Source of the DNA: Irpex lacteus
Lineage: Eukaryota > Basidiomycota > Agaricomycetes > Polyporales > Irpicaceae
Direction: 5' to 3'
Assembly (NCBI GenBank): GCA_001986395.2
Contig: MQVO02000027.1
Span: 186,001-250,000, forward strand
Length of the DNA: 64,000 nucleotides
The notes below the pieces were generated by a model that saw only the letters and a list, made by a program, of their open reading frames with translations, did not search any database and was not told the origin of the DNA. A program made the translations under genes and the position numbers. Below, piece by piece: positions 22,593 through 34,467 of this stretch. Within the stretch, counting starts at the first letter, position 1. Each line of letters begins with the position of its first letter.

Positions 22593-24733
22593 ATGGCTCG
22601 GTCCTCTATCCTTCCAGTCATTACGCTCCTTCTTGTAGCTACCTCTTCCAGAGCTGGCAAGAATGACTGGAGCAAAGCATGCCACGACGGTGAATGCCAT
22701 TACGATGTTAATGGGCAAACGAGCGGAAGCATATCCATTGTATGTGTTTGTCTATCATTGTGTATAGGCATTGAGTTGATTGACGAACCATCTTGTAGGC
22801 TGGTGCACCTTACGCGATCTCGGATATTACCACAGCGGGTGGTTGGACAATCATTGATTGCAAGCCGGATACGCGAATCCAAGACATTCGTGTGGTTTGT
22901 AGTGACGAGAAGTGCAACCATCTTTATAAGGGTCAGGGTGCAGTACACACCATCGTACGCCTACCTGAAAACGTAGGTCTTTCAATAATATCTTTGTCTT
23001 GTGCCATACTGAACTTAAATGTGGAAATTCAGTGTACAGATGCACCATTCGCGAGAGTTGCGAACGAATGGAAGCATTCCAACCAGTCAATTCCCGATCA
23101 CATCGCCGCAGAGATTATTAAGCGAGATCTAACAGCTTCTGTCCGGGGTTTGGCCCTGGATACTAACTTCAGTGCAGTAGACGCGAATGCGTGAGTCTCT
23201 CCGCATTGTTCGCAATCTGTGTGACTAACGTACCTACCTAGAACTGGCAATGTAACTTTTGCTATCGAGGGTACCTCACAAAGTGGCGATACTGGTAATT
23301 TCACCGTCACTCCTACTGTATCATCTCGAGGACTCTTCTCCAGCCTCAAGCACGGAATAGACAGTGAGTGTTTCGTATTCCGAAGTTGCTTGGGTACTGA
23401 CGCCACAGTGCATCGATTAGGCCTCAATAAAATCACTTTCGACAAGAATGCCGCTTTCCCAATTAAGTTCGACAAGACCGCTACACTCTTTGATCAGTCG
23501 ATTTCTTGCCCTCAAACAGGTGACATACCAGCGTTCAATGGTGACCTTAAAATTGGTGAGCTACGTGACCTAGCTAGTGCCCGTAATAGCGCATCTGACA
23601 GAAGTGCTCAGTTGGTCGAACATCGACCGATGCAACTTTGAACTTTGCTGTCGCTGCTTCGGGCAAAATCATACCTCCTGAGCTGACTGACTTCGGTCTG
23701 GTCGCTCAGCTGGACGGTCAGATCGACGGTGTCATCACAGTCAACGCATCCGCTGCCGCCACTGTTACCATCGACAAGAAGACTCTACTTACTGTCGGCG
23801 TTCCTGGACTATCTGTCGCAGGGTGAGTATACGATTAAAATTAACCGGTCGCTCACGGAAGCTGACTTCTATTCTCAGTGTCCTGGACATCGGTCCCGCA
23901 TTCGAAGTTTCCGCCTCAGGAAATGCCAACCTCGACACTCAGGCCAATTTTGGCGTCAACCTTGCGTATACCATTGATGGCGCGAAATTGACATTCCCAC
24001 CAAGCGCAGGATCGAGTGGGGGCGCATTCGCCCCTGGAGACATGGGTTAGTACCTCATCTATGTTCTCGAGTTACTTTAGCTGACTTGTATCGATCTACT
24101 AGCGGTTAGCGTTGCCGCTACACCGAATGCTGTTGCGAACGGTGCAATCGACGCACACCTCATTCCTGCCGCAACCTTCGGGATTGATGCATTCGACGGA
24201 GCTGCTCAGGCCAACATTAACCTTGCGCTTGACACTTCTGGCAAGCTAACTCTCAGCTTGAAGGCCGGCTCTCTGGATACTGGTTCCGCCGGGACTTCTG
24301 GCAAGGCTGGCTCCGCTTCTGGAAACTTCAATGGCTGTGCAGAGGTCGATGCTGGTCTCGCAGTGACAGGTGGTGCAGATGGCAAGCTGTTCGATATTTT
24401 TGATAAATCTGCCAGCGTCACTTTATTCCAGAAGAATTTCAACGTCCTCAACGTATGTATTCGGCTCTCTGTGTGTAGGATTGCAATGCTGACGGCATTC
24501 GAACGAATAGAAATGCTTCAGCGGCTCTGGGTCCACAAAGAAGAGTTCTATTCTGAACAGGCGCAAGCACGTTCGTGATATCGCTAAGCGGGGTCTAACA
24601 TGCCCTTCCGTTGCAGGAAGTGTTTCAGATATTGCTTCACAGGTCGTGGCATCGTCCAAGTGAGTAGCTGTGGAACTATACAAGAATATCGGACTTACGC
24701 GATTTATATCTTCGTAGCATCTCGCCTAAGTAG
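22593..24733 (+). CDS. Secreted Cys-containing protein, tandem copy 1
   Basis: The start at 22593 gives a signal peptide (MARSSILPVITLLLVATSSRAG). The mature protein then shows DWSKACHDGECHYD, TAGGWTIIDC, VVCSDEKCNHLYKGQGAVHTIVRLPE, CTDAPFARVANEW, FDKTATLFDQSISCP, PPELTDFGLVAQLDG, LDIGPAFEVSASG, FGVNLAYTIDGAKLTFPP, FGIDAFDGAAQANINL and SASVTLFQKNFNVLNKCF. It ends with TCPSVAGSVSDIASQ... and TAG at 24731-24733. About ten short introns are present. It resembles secreted mushroom proteins of unknown function; the Pfam names DUF7029/DUF7223 come to mind but are unverified. A wall-associated or surface role is an inference. The neighbour at 25.7 kb is a paralog with matching exons. Confidence 0.75.
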
Positions 24734-25709
24734 GCCAAGGCTTTAGACTCCAATCCTGTGGTTCATTTACACTTTCTATCTCATTTTGCATGTCGTGGTG
24801 TGGTTTTTTGTATTTTCCGGGTTTTTTTTTGAATGTCACTGAGAATTTGAAGGCGTATAAACAAAACCGTGGGAATTTCCTAGGAATTTCGACTTAAAAA
24901 TGAGCGCTCGAAAATTCACTGAGTCAACCTCAGGCTCGCCCTCGGTGAGAAGACTTCATAGTACTAATGTTTTTCGTACTCTACATCACCTTTGGGCTGA
25001 CTTCTGCTTAAAACCATTGCTTAATAGCCTTCAAGACCATCCTGCTAGTGTTCTATGCACGCACCTCCACTGCTTAGTATGATGCCAGTATGTACATCGC
25101 CAGTGACTCGGAATTGAACCACGCGTCTGCACGTAGCTCGAACTACTTAGTAGGCGGCTGATGATTTATGTTGCCATCGCAGAAGTCTGTTGGAAAATCA
25201 TCTTCCAGCCACAAATTTTCGTTAACCGTGCACTGCGCTCGCTGCAGTGAGATGCGATCACGCCTCTGTTAGACCGTCACCGTAACCACGCGGTTTGGTA
25301 GGATCGGCGAACTAGCCTCTTGATCGCAAATATCAAGCATCCGCACAAGTCAATATAATTGTGAGTACGCTTTGCTCACCTTCGTAGCAACTGGCTTACC
25401 TACTTTTACTATATCTTCAGGGCTACAGATTGGGAAGTATAATATGCCATAAGATGGCGCAAGATGCCGAGACACTGTGCACTGGGGGATTGTTCGTGCC
25501 CCCTTGACAATCAGACCTGTCGACTTGGCATACCGAGGTTACCGGTTGATTCGTGCGCATCACAACAGAATATGTCTCTACATATATAAGGCGGAAAGTC
25601 CTGCGATGTCCTGTAGTGCCTTTGGTTCGTCCTGGTGACCTTTCCTTTCCCTTTTTTTGTTCTTTTCGTTCTTTTCGTCTTTCGTTCTATTTCTTTCTCT
25701 GCTATAAGC
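24734..25709. other. Intergenic, promoter of second secreted gene
   Basis: No gene is seen. Just upstream of the next gene, 25628-25641 repeats a CGTCCTGGTGACCT sequence that also precedes the first copy at 22498-22511. Both are followed by pyrimidine-rich tracts, so the duplication included the 5' region. A GGTTCAATTCC on the minus strand near 25110-25120 does not fold into a tRNA. Confidence 0.5.
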
Positions 25710-28383
25710 ATGATGTTTTTTTCAATTTTGCCTCTGGCGACGACTTTCTTTTTCCTCGGCAGGGTCCGAGCTGCAAACGACTGGAGCGTACCCTGCTTGG
25801 TAGGCCAGTGTTCCTACGATCTGAAGAATGATACTGCCAGTGGCAGCCTGCAAATAGTAAGTCTGACCATTGTATCGTTTGGGAATGTATTGTATTTCAG
25901 AGAGCTAACCTATCACTGTCCAGTCCGGATCCTCTAATGCTATATCGGACTTGACAACCGCCGCAGGATGGACAATCCTCGAGTGTAATTCTGCTCAGAT
26001 TAACCAAGACATTCGAGTTGTGTGCACAGGAAATACAGACGACTGTAACCACTTGTACTCAGGCGGAGCCGTCAACACTCTCGTTCGCTTACCTGAAAGT
26101 GTAAGTCAACTAACGTTATACCAACGTTTTATTAGGCTTATAAGAGCTGTCTAGTGTGGAGCTATGCCCTTTGCACGTGTTGCCAAAGAGTGGACGCACG
26201 AGAACCAGACAATACCTTCCCAGGTTCAAGCCACCATCCAGAAACGCGAAGGTAGCAGTACGGCACCGACTGTTCGTGGTATTCGGTTGGACACGAACTT
26301 TGCCGCCATCGATCCAGCTCAGTATGTCTTTCTCATTGAATGGTTATACCTGTCATCTGATGGATAATATCGTGACACGAAAGGAATGGAAATGTGACCA
26401 TGTTCATTCAAGGGTCCAATGCTGCTGGGGAGAATGGCAATTTCACTGTCACACCTACTTCTCAACGTCGCGGTCTGATTGGAGACATTGCTAACGATAT
26501 CAAAGGAGCCGTGGATGACGCTTTGAACTGTACGTCATCTCCGGATTCTTTGACCCTGTCTCAAGATTTACAGTGTTTTCCCGCCACAGCATTCCAGTTC
26601 AACCTCAACAAATCAACTGCTCATACTATCGATTTCGACAAGTCAGTTACGCTATTCGACCAGTCGATCAACTGTCCTGCAAGTGGAAAGCTACCCGACA
26701 TCAAAGGCGAGGTCAAAGTCGGTAAGTTTATTCTCTCCAGAATCGTACTAATATGGGCAATAAATGACATAATCTGTGCAGCTGTTGAACCAAAGGCGCA
26801 TGCAGTCGTTGGCTTTGGTGTTGTCGCTGCTGGTACCGTCGTTCCACCAAAGATTACCGACTTCGGGCTTTATGCCAGCCTTGACGGGAGTCTGAACGGT
26901 ACACTCACTGTCGACGCCTCGGCTTCGGTAAGTTCTGGTATTGCAATTCCATCTAATGCCGTTGCTGAGAAACTACTGCGTTGTACATCAAGACCACCCT
27001 CGATAGTGGCAAGATACAAATCTTCCAGGTTGGCATCCCTGGCCTTGACTTCCCCGGGTACGTTACACGTTATCATATCATAACCACACGCCGCTAACGA
27101 ACTCTAATGACATTGTAGTATCTTGTCTATCGGCCCATCTTTCGTAGTGAATGCACAAGGGATTGCCACCCTCGACACGGACCTGAAGCTCGGAGTCAAC
27201 TTAGCGTACAACGTGAACAACGCCAAACTATTCTTCCCTCCTGGATCCAAGAAGAGCAGTGGAGACTTCTCTCCAGCAAACACTGGTGGGTTCATAACTT
27301 GCTTGTGAATATACGCCTCACGTCATTTAATCCTCGCTTTCCTAGACTTAACTTTGGCTGCTACGCCCAACGCCGCAGCATCTGGATCGGTAGAGGCACA
27401 CATCATCCCTTCCGTATGTCTATATCTGTCTATCTTCCCTGATGTATATGCTCACATAGGAATAAAGCTTCAATTTGGCCTTGATGCGCTGGACGGCCTG
27501 GCTAAGGCTACAGTCAATCTCGACCTGGACACCTCTGCTAAACTGACTCTTTCACTGAAAGCCGGCGCATCTGCATCTGTCTCTTCGAACTCGAGCAGCA
27601 ATAACAGCAGCAACAGCAGTCATAGTTCGCAAAGTACCAAGAGCTCTACCAGCAGCTCTCATCAGAGCTCCAGTACTACCAGCTACAAGAACAACTACCA
27701 GAATGCCTCCAACAACAGCAGCAAGGACTACAAGAGCGGTTCCACCAGCAGCGCTAAGCAAAGTGGCTCAACGAACTCGAGCTCCTATGCTACCAGCTCA
27801 TCGTCCAACTACTCGAAGAACTATGCGAGAACGTACAATGATTCGTCGAACGCGTACAGCCCTTCCCATTCGTCAACCTCTACAAGCCCTCACAGTAGCA
27901 GCTCATCCAGCTCAAAGAGTGGTGCAAGCAGTTATTCGCAATCAATATCTTCTGGTTACGATTACTCCAAGTCGCCTTCGAACAGCTCTTCGACTTCTCA
28001 CGGCAACAACTACAGCAGCTCTTCTAACTCGACCTCCAACTCTTCTAACTCCAGCAAGAGCCTCGACACTTCCTTCAACGGGTGTGTCGATCTCTCCGTC
28101 GGCCTTGCTGTCACTGCAGGCGCAGATGCAAGTTTTCTGAGTTTATTTGATAAATCGACGAGTGTAACTCTATTCCAGAAGGACTTCGATCTGTTCAACG
28201 TACGTTATTTCTGCTTCTTTCAATCCCTTCTCCGATTCTCTCGTTTCTTCTCCTAAGGATGACGCTGATTATTTGTCGCAGAAATGCTTTGGCTCTGGAT
28301 CAAACAAGAAGAGATGGCCCGGCGCATTCCCCTCTTTCCCATCCGAAGGCACCCACGTGACGTCCTCGCAAGACGTGCACTGA
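25710..28383 (+). CDS. Secreted protein, tandem copy 2, with Ser-rich linker
   Basis: This is a paralog of the 22.6 kb gene. The signal peptide is MMFFSILPLATTFFFLGRVRA, followed by PCLVGQCSYD, TAAGWTILEC, DDCNHLYSGGAVNTLVRLPE, MPFARVAKEWTHENQT, FDKSVTLFDQSINCP, PPKITDFGLYASLDG, LSIGPSFVVNAQG and LGVNLAYNVNNAKLFFPP. Unlike copy 1, about 165 residues of Ser/Asn/Tyr-rich sequence (27571-28075) separate the KLTLSLKAG strand from FNGCVDLSVGL. After KCFGSGSNKK the frame ends at 28381-28383. The segment matching the copy 1 tail (ALKCSTSATSDLTSIVDD and a spliced IIAKAK stop near 28520) lies in another frame with no intron between. The true C-terminus is therefore uncertain. Confidence 0.7.
27571..28075 (+). 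repeat. Low-complexity Ser/Asn/Tyr-coding tract
   Basis: About 500 bases inside copy 2 of the secreted pair are dominated by AGC, TCT, AAC and related codons, giving runs of Ser broken by Asn, Tyr, Lys, Thr and His. There are several Asn-x-Ser sequons, so a heavily glycosylated flexible linker is likely. The tandem paralog has only a short Gly/Ser stretch at this point. Confidence 0.85.
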
Positions 28384-28524
28384 AATGTTCGACTTCAGCT
28401 ACGTCGGACTTGACCTCTATTGTGGACGATGTCATCAATGCGAAGAAGTAAGTGGTTTGAAAAACGAGAGAATGCTCAAATATTGATGGATATATTGAAG
28501 CATCATTGCCAAGGCGAAGTAAAT

Positions 28525-29215
28525 CTGCTAGACAAGGCGGCCACTTATATTTATTTACTATTATTTCACAACTCTCACATGGTGTTCTGAGGCTGAGGTA
28601 ACGCAATATGGGTTGTTACCTGTTCGCGATCGGTTCGTAGTTTGGGAATCACAAGAATGAATAACATGGTCTATTCGAGAGCGTCATGAAGAAGAACTAG
28701 GAGGGCTTAGGCGATGTGTTACCCTGAGCGAGACTTCATCCATTGAAACTCCAGCGATGACCTGTCTGGTAACAGATCTACAGCTGCAGTCTAGTAGCTA
28801 CTGGCGGGACGATGCACGTTGACTAGCGGTTAAATGACGACTGCGATGAGAATAACAATAACATCGTGTTCGCGCACGCGTCTCCCGATGGGTACGCGGA
28901 AGATCAATCGATCAAGACCTGCCTGATGAGGCAGTTGTATGGCGTAGACTAGGGCCGTCTAGACCATTATCAATCGTCCTCACTGCCATTGACGACGACT
29001 CTTGAGTTGGGCTCGTAGTTTTCCGTCGTATGCATATGCATCACACGCAATACTGAACTACTATCAGTGGCTTGCAACTCGAAAGTCGTGCTCAGGACTG
29101 TTCTATCGATGGGGTATGGCCAGCCTCAAAGTGTCACCTCGAGAGTATTCACGATCGTTGCAATTCGAATACAAATACAATGGTTGCTTGTTCATGTCCG
29201 TATACATGCTCCAAA
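28525..29215. other. Intergenic, no gene seen
   Basis: This gap separates the second secreted gene from the 3' end of the SBDS-domain gene; the two genes converge. No coding, RNA or repeat feature is apparent. Confidence 0.45.
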
Positions 29216-29821
29216 TTAGTTTCCTCTCAGCCCCTTGCCTCTGGTGTCGACCGAGACACTGCCAATGCCGGCATTCGTTGCGCCGAAACTACTTGACTTG
29301 ATGCCATCTGCGGCTTGAGCGACACCCTTCTTGAGGATTTGCTCGACGACATCAACGTCTTTGTGCGATCCAAATACATTATCGAGTTGCTGATTAGAGG
29401 CTTGGCCGAGAATGCCTTGTGCGCCTTGGTTGGAAAAGAAGACGGAGAAAGCTGGGTATACCATGAACATGAGATCGTGATCGATTCAAGGAATTCTACG
29501 ATACTCACAATCGACCACTTCTGCCAGTGGGATGGATCTATAGCTTGTGATTAGTATCACATATTCATCTGCGCCATCGCACACTATACGTACGTGTCTG
29601 AAAACAGAATAGCATATTAGTTTCGTGATATACGAGTACAAAACAACCACGCTACTCACCTCCTTCTTTCCACTTCTTGTACTAAAAGGTGGTTTATGAT
29701 CAGTATCGGCTACAACACCAACAACAAGGGAACAAACCTCATCTTGGTTAACGATGACGGTGTACTCGTCCGTAGACTGAGTGCTGGGCTTGTAGACGAC
29801 CTTTGTGAGAGCCTTGACCAT
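29216..29821 (-). CDS. SBDS-domain protein, Rtc3-like
   Basis: This is a small fungal protein with the N-terminal SBDS (FYSH) fold, homologous to yeast Rtc3. It begins MVKALTKVVYKPSTQSTDEY and VIVNQDE at 29821. Several short introns follow, with exons coding SIPLAEVVDSF, VFFSNQGAQGILGQ, ASNQQLDNVFGSHKD and VDVVEQILKKG. It ends in a Gly/Ser-rich tail (SVDTRGKGLRGN) with stop at 29216. The length of about 125-130 residues fits stand-alone SBDS-domain proteins, which lack the C-terminal domains of ribosome maturation factor Sdo1. Yeast Rtc3 has been linked to RNA metabolism and stress; the role here is inferred by homology only. Confidence 0.88.
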
Positions 29822-30421
29822 TGTGATGGGTGTGGTGGATAATGTGGTGGATGTGGTTTGAGCTGAGTGTGGGTGGGTCGAATATCGATGGGATGGATGG
29901 CGGTGTCAACAAACCTGGCGCGTTATATGACCATCTCCAGAGCGTCTGACGTCATTGATATCTTCCGGCTCTCAGAGGCTCGTGTGCCCACCCCGGACCC
30001 CGGAATCGCTCGGCTCCAGTCACGCGTCACATATCCTCATCCGATACCAATCCGATGCGCCAGAATGCGCCAAGACCGCGCGGAGGCCCGTGTCACTCAA
30101 AACCGACGTCACAGCTCGGTCAGTGAAGACTCTCATGCGAGTCATCTACGATTCTAGCACCTGCAGCGAGAACTCAGAACTCAGCATTTAGGTCTGCAAT
30201 ACACCTGGATCAGTAGTTCTGTTGTAAGTCCATGACTCCATGTCTCATAGATATCGGCTCCGTTGTGTTCACATCCAGACTGTCCCATGGCACGCAAAAG
30301 ATCCGGGTGTGACTCAACCGCCGAGGCCCCAAGTCTGCGCCACCCGGTCGACGATTACTTTCTATGTTTTATTGCTCTCCCAATAGATACGTTCAACCTT
30401 CGCGGTTCAGGAGCTCTACGT
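29822..30421. other. Intergenic, no gene seen
   Basis: This lies upstream of the Rtc3-like gene and downstream of MLH3. It contains the Rtc3 promoter. No coding pattern is supported. Confidence 0.45.
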
Positions 30422-33400
30422 TCACACAAATCTTTCCCAATCCACACTCTTTACATGTTTCGACCCTACGACGCCTCTCACCACCCTACCTTTGAGCCTT
30501 GTGAGGGGCACCAACGACGGCCTAAATGGAGGCGTAAAGCCATTAATGTAGATCAGAGACCAAAATACTTTACTCACCTTCCATGCGCACATTGAAATGG
30601 CAAAGCAGTTTCACACAACGCCTTGACCAGAGTCTGGCACTGCTGCAACGTCAGAATATCGTTGAACATGATCGCGCCTCGACACGCCTTGGAATTGATG
30701 AGTTCTAGCAGATTCTTCGGACACTGACGGATTGCGCGGAACCACGAATACTTGTCGCTGTCGGATGACGCAGCTTGCGAAGGTGTTGGCATGGATCCCC
30801 CAAGGAATTCCCATTCCGATATGTATGACTTGACGAGGTCTTGTAGGTTTCCATTCGCGAGTAGCTACAGTCCTCGTTAAGTCAAGCACTGGTATCACGT
30901 CGATGCTGCATACCTTGTCTGCAACGATTTCGGGAACACTCGACACGGAAACTTGAGCATATCCACTATCATCCTCTGTCGCGTCGACTTTGCGAACGAA
31001 TAAGCCAACATGCTCATCGCGTCGCACCGAAGCATCCAGACCAGAAAAGTCGATACCCGCAGATGCAAACGCTGCCTGCAAGGCTGAATTTCCGGCAAGC
31101 TGCTCCGCTTCGTGCCTTGCCAGTAGGGCCATCGTTGGAGGGTCCAGGATACGCCTTTGAGGACCCGCTACCGACTCGTGTTCCTGTGGCTCGTCGTTGT
31201 CTGGTGCAGCTACAGGCTTCTCGCAGCACAGCTCGCGCATCAACAACTCTACCCGCACCCGTTCGTGAGCGGCGTGCTGATCGATGAGCACAAGTGAACA
31301 CTCCCCAGGCGAACTTGTATGATTCCCAGATTCCGGGTCGGCTCTGGTTTCTATGACGCACGCAATGAACTTCTTGTCTACCTGGCCAAGTATGAGAGCG
31401 TTTTCGAGTTCGTCTTTGGTAAACTTGGACGCCTGGAGCTCGTCTTGGAAAAACGAGTCGAAGCGTCGCGAAGAAAGCGTCTCGCGCTTGTTACGTTGGG
31501 AACCGTGACCATGATGACAGGATGTGGTGTCTCCGAGCGAGTTCGCGAACGTAGAAGAGACTGTGATTTCGGGAATCTTAGTGTTTCCTGCAAGAGTATA
31601 TGCTTGATTCGCCTAGGCAGACGTCACTCTCAGCTCTGTTGCGTGGCAGTGGTGGATGTTCAACTGACCTGCATAGCGTCCCGTATCCACACAGGGACAC
31701 TATCAGCGTCGTCGATATTACGATCTACGGTTCCTGAGGTCTGCCGTTTGCCCGCCGATACCTGTGGTCCCAAGGTTCGACGTCCACGAGACGAATTGAC
31801 TCTCCCCTCCTGGCTATCTTCGTTATTTACTCCAGCGCTCACAGGGTACGAATTTCCGGTGCGTTGATCCACTACGAATGTTTGCCCGGTACGAGTGTCG
31901 GTCCAACGTAGACTTGCGTCTTCCTCACCATCGCATTGAACCTAGAAACGTAAGTATGAGGAGACCTAGAACAACACGGACTTGGTTGTCCATAGAACGA
32001 CTTACCCCTGGTATGAATAGCGCATCGTCAGGGACTTGTGCTCTCGGATGAGATTGAGACACAGAAAATGGATCGTGCTCGACCTTCCTTCTCTTCCGTG
32101 TGTTCGACGCGGAAGCACCTTCAGCGATACGACGATTGGAAGACGTATGTTTGAAATTATGTTTGACGAGGAATGACTGTATCACCTCGGAGAGAAAGCT
32201 CGATACGGAGTTGACGTTCTGGACGGGTAGTGTGAGACACTGCTGAAGCGTTATATGTAGGAATTACCTGTAGATGAACAGCGTTCTTGGACGGCTCGAC
32301 GCAATTGTCGACTTCCCGTGGTGATATGGTGATGTTCAGGACGTAGACCGGCTTCTTGTCCGTTTTGCGTGGGGATCGACGGACGCCTGAGAGTGATTGG
32401 GAGGTTTCGTTGTACTCGTCGAAGGCCTTTGTCGAGGTAAGTCGAAGGTTCGTGTGGAAGTAGGGGTACACTTACGTGCCTTCCAAACGAGCTTGATGCG
32501 AATGCAGAGTCGATTATACGATGTAAGTCACAGGTAGTCAAAATATGCCGATTGATATCTGTCAATGAAGGTTGAGATAGCTTCGACTAATGCTGAAGAC
32601 ATCCTTACACAAATACTGATAAGCCTATGGTGCACACGAGTAAGCTCTAGCCACTCCATGCCTTGAACAATCACATACCTTGGATGAGCTTCCTTCCAAA
32701 CTAATAAATCCAGTGAGTATCATGCTATCCTTTGTTTCATGGAGTTCATCGACGTGCTATTGAAGGGAAGGGTACGACGCTGAGAAATCCGCGAGGTTCA
32801 ATGAAACTAGACATACCTCAACCAATGCACGCCCGAACAAGTTTCTGAAAGCTGCCAAATTAGATTGCGTCTAATATTGCAATGAGTACCTGATCATAGG
32901 TTGGGTTGAGCTGCCATACCTTTGGGACAGCTATTACTCGGCGACGCTCCACGCGTGGGGTATCATTTCTATGGGTATTTTCCAAGCTGAACGAAACATG
33001 AGGGAAGACCAGTGCGAATGTTTCGATATCCTTGCGAATTAGTTCTGTAGTACGTTGAGGAGAAGGATGTGAAAGGCGGCGGATGGGGAGCTATGACTGA
33101 GTGGTCAGAGGAGAACGGTTGAGGGCAGTGGTGATGCCATACGTTATAGAAGGCGTCTTTGACGCAAACAACTGTGCCCGACTGCTCACGTCGCCAGCGT
33201 ATAGCGGGCCCATTGTACAGTGATTTCCCTCCCTGAATAGAGGAGTGAGTGTGAAGGGAAGTGCAGTGCTACGAAGGAACGCACCTTCAAGATGATTGAC
33301 CATGTCTCACGGGCACTAGCTGTGCGTGAGCAAATCTCGAGACAACTGAGGTCCGCGGCGGATGACAAGGCTACACATGGGCGCATGAGCATCGGCGAGA

Positions 33401-33787
33401 GTGGGACAGTTTCTAGCTGTATCATGCGCACCTTCGCCACGGAATCCGAAAGTCGAGACTTCTCCGAGCGACTGGGGAGAGTAAGCTTTCGACGTGCCTT
33501 CAACAGGCCCATCTTCAATACACATTCCACGTCACAACTAAGAGTGGCGCACCATATCTTCCGGCCTGCTCAAAGGCAGTCAGGTCGCTCTTGCTCATTC
33601 CAACCCCATTGTCTCTGACCCAGCAACTCCACTCCTCGCAGTCCACGCCTATATCTGTCTGTGTAGCGTTCGCGTCCAACGCATTTTGTACCAGCTCGGA
33701 GATCACTTGTGGAAGAGAAACAAGTATTTGAGTCGAGCGCAGCTTGGATTGCGTGTGAGCTGGGAGGCGAGCCACCGAAGTTGCCAT
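30422..33787 (-). CDS. MLH3: DNA mismatch repair/meiotic endonuclease subunit MLH3
   Basis: This is a MutL homolog; MLH3 pairs with MLH1 as the MutL-gamma nickase in meiotic crossing over and repair. The N-terminal GHKL ATPase is clear: LPQVISELVQNALDANAT (motif I Glu-Asn), VRDNGVGMS (motif II), AGRYGTSKA and STFGFRGEALSS (motif III). A poorly conserved middle includes a basic TRKRRKVEHDP stretch. The C-terminal domain has LIDQHAAHERVRVE, an exact DQHA-x2-E-x4-E endonuclease motif, then IPWGIHANTFASC, GAIMFND and FQCAHGR. The last exon continues PSLVPLTRLKG to a TGA at 30422. The intact nuclease motif and -VISELVQNALDA- separate it from PMS1. Start at 33787; many short introns. Confidence 0.9.
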
Positions 33788-34307
33788 GGCATGTAGCTAC
33801 AACTTGAAGTGTTAGTCGTAGTACGTATGTACAAGCGCAGGGCTTTGTTGTATACTCGGCTCTCCTGTGCGCTTGAGACATGCAGTACAATGCATTTTAG
33901 AGCCAACCACTCATGGAGACTGAAGGCAAAGCTTTGCAGCGCCAGGGGATTGCGTACTAGTACTGCAAGGACCACTTGTGTCACAGAGCTCGCATTCCCA
34001 GGCCACGCCGTGACGATTGAAAACGGCGTCCAATGGATTTTTGATCCGCTTGATTGCTAAAACTGGATATAGTCGCCTTTGTGGCGCGAATACGCTGTAA
34101 TAGGGCTACTCAATTCTACAGTAGAGTTCTACTAGTCTCACAAGCCAGCCTTTCGGAGGTCTCCGTTGGCTTCTAAACGAGCTAGTACGAACTGTTGTAT
34201 GCAGTAAACCATTGTATCGTAAGTATAGTAATGAAGTTCGGTTCGGGAACTTCCGCGCGCAGGGACAAGGCGCCGGAGGCTGACCAATCGGAGAGCACGC
34301 GCGCACG

Positions 34308-34383
34308 CTAATACACACGATGAGTAAGTACCTCAGAGTGATGGAAAGCTCTCGTATTTACCTAATACACACGATGAGTAAGT
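34308..34383. repeat. 22-base direct repeat pair
   Basis: The 22-base sequence starting CTAATACACACGATG occurs at 34308-34329 and again at 34362-34383 without mismatch. Between them lies the first copy of a second repeat (34331-34352). Confidence 0.9.
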
Positions 34384-34467
34384 CTACGAGGGTAGGTAAG
34401 TACAGAGCATGAATAAAGAGTCCGAAGAATGACTTACACCTCAGAGTGATGGAAAGCTCTGAGGTGT
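34331..34467. repeat. Second repeat pair ending in a perfect hairpin
   Basis: A 22-base sequence (CCTCAGAGTGATGGAAAGCT plus CT) occurs at 34331-34352 and 34439-34460. In the second copy flanking bases extend it into a perfect inverted repeat: 34436-34446 (ACACCTCAGAG) pairs with 34457-34467 (CTCTGAGGTGT) across a 10-base loop. In the first copy the stem is only partial. Confidence 0.9.

Noticed and set aside
25090..25180. Possible tRNA on the minus strand with a GGTTCAATTCC B-box-like sequence
   Set aside because: The T stem has mismatches and no acceptor or anticodon stem can be formed.
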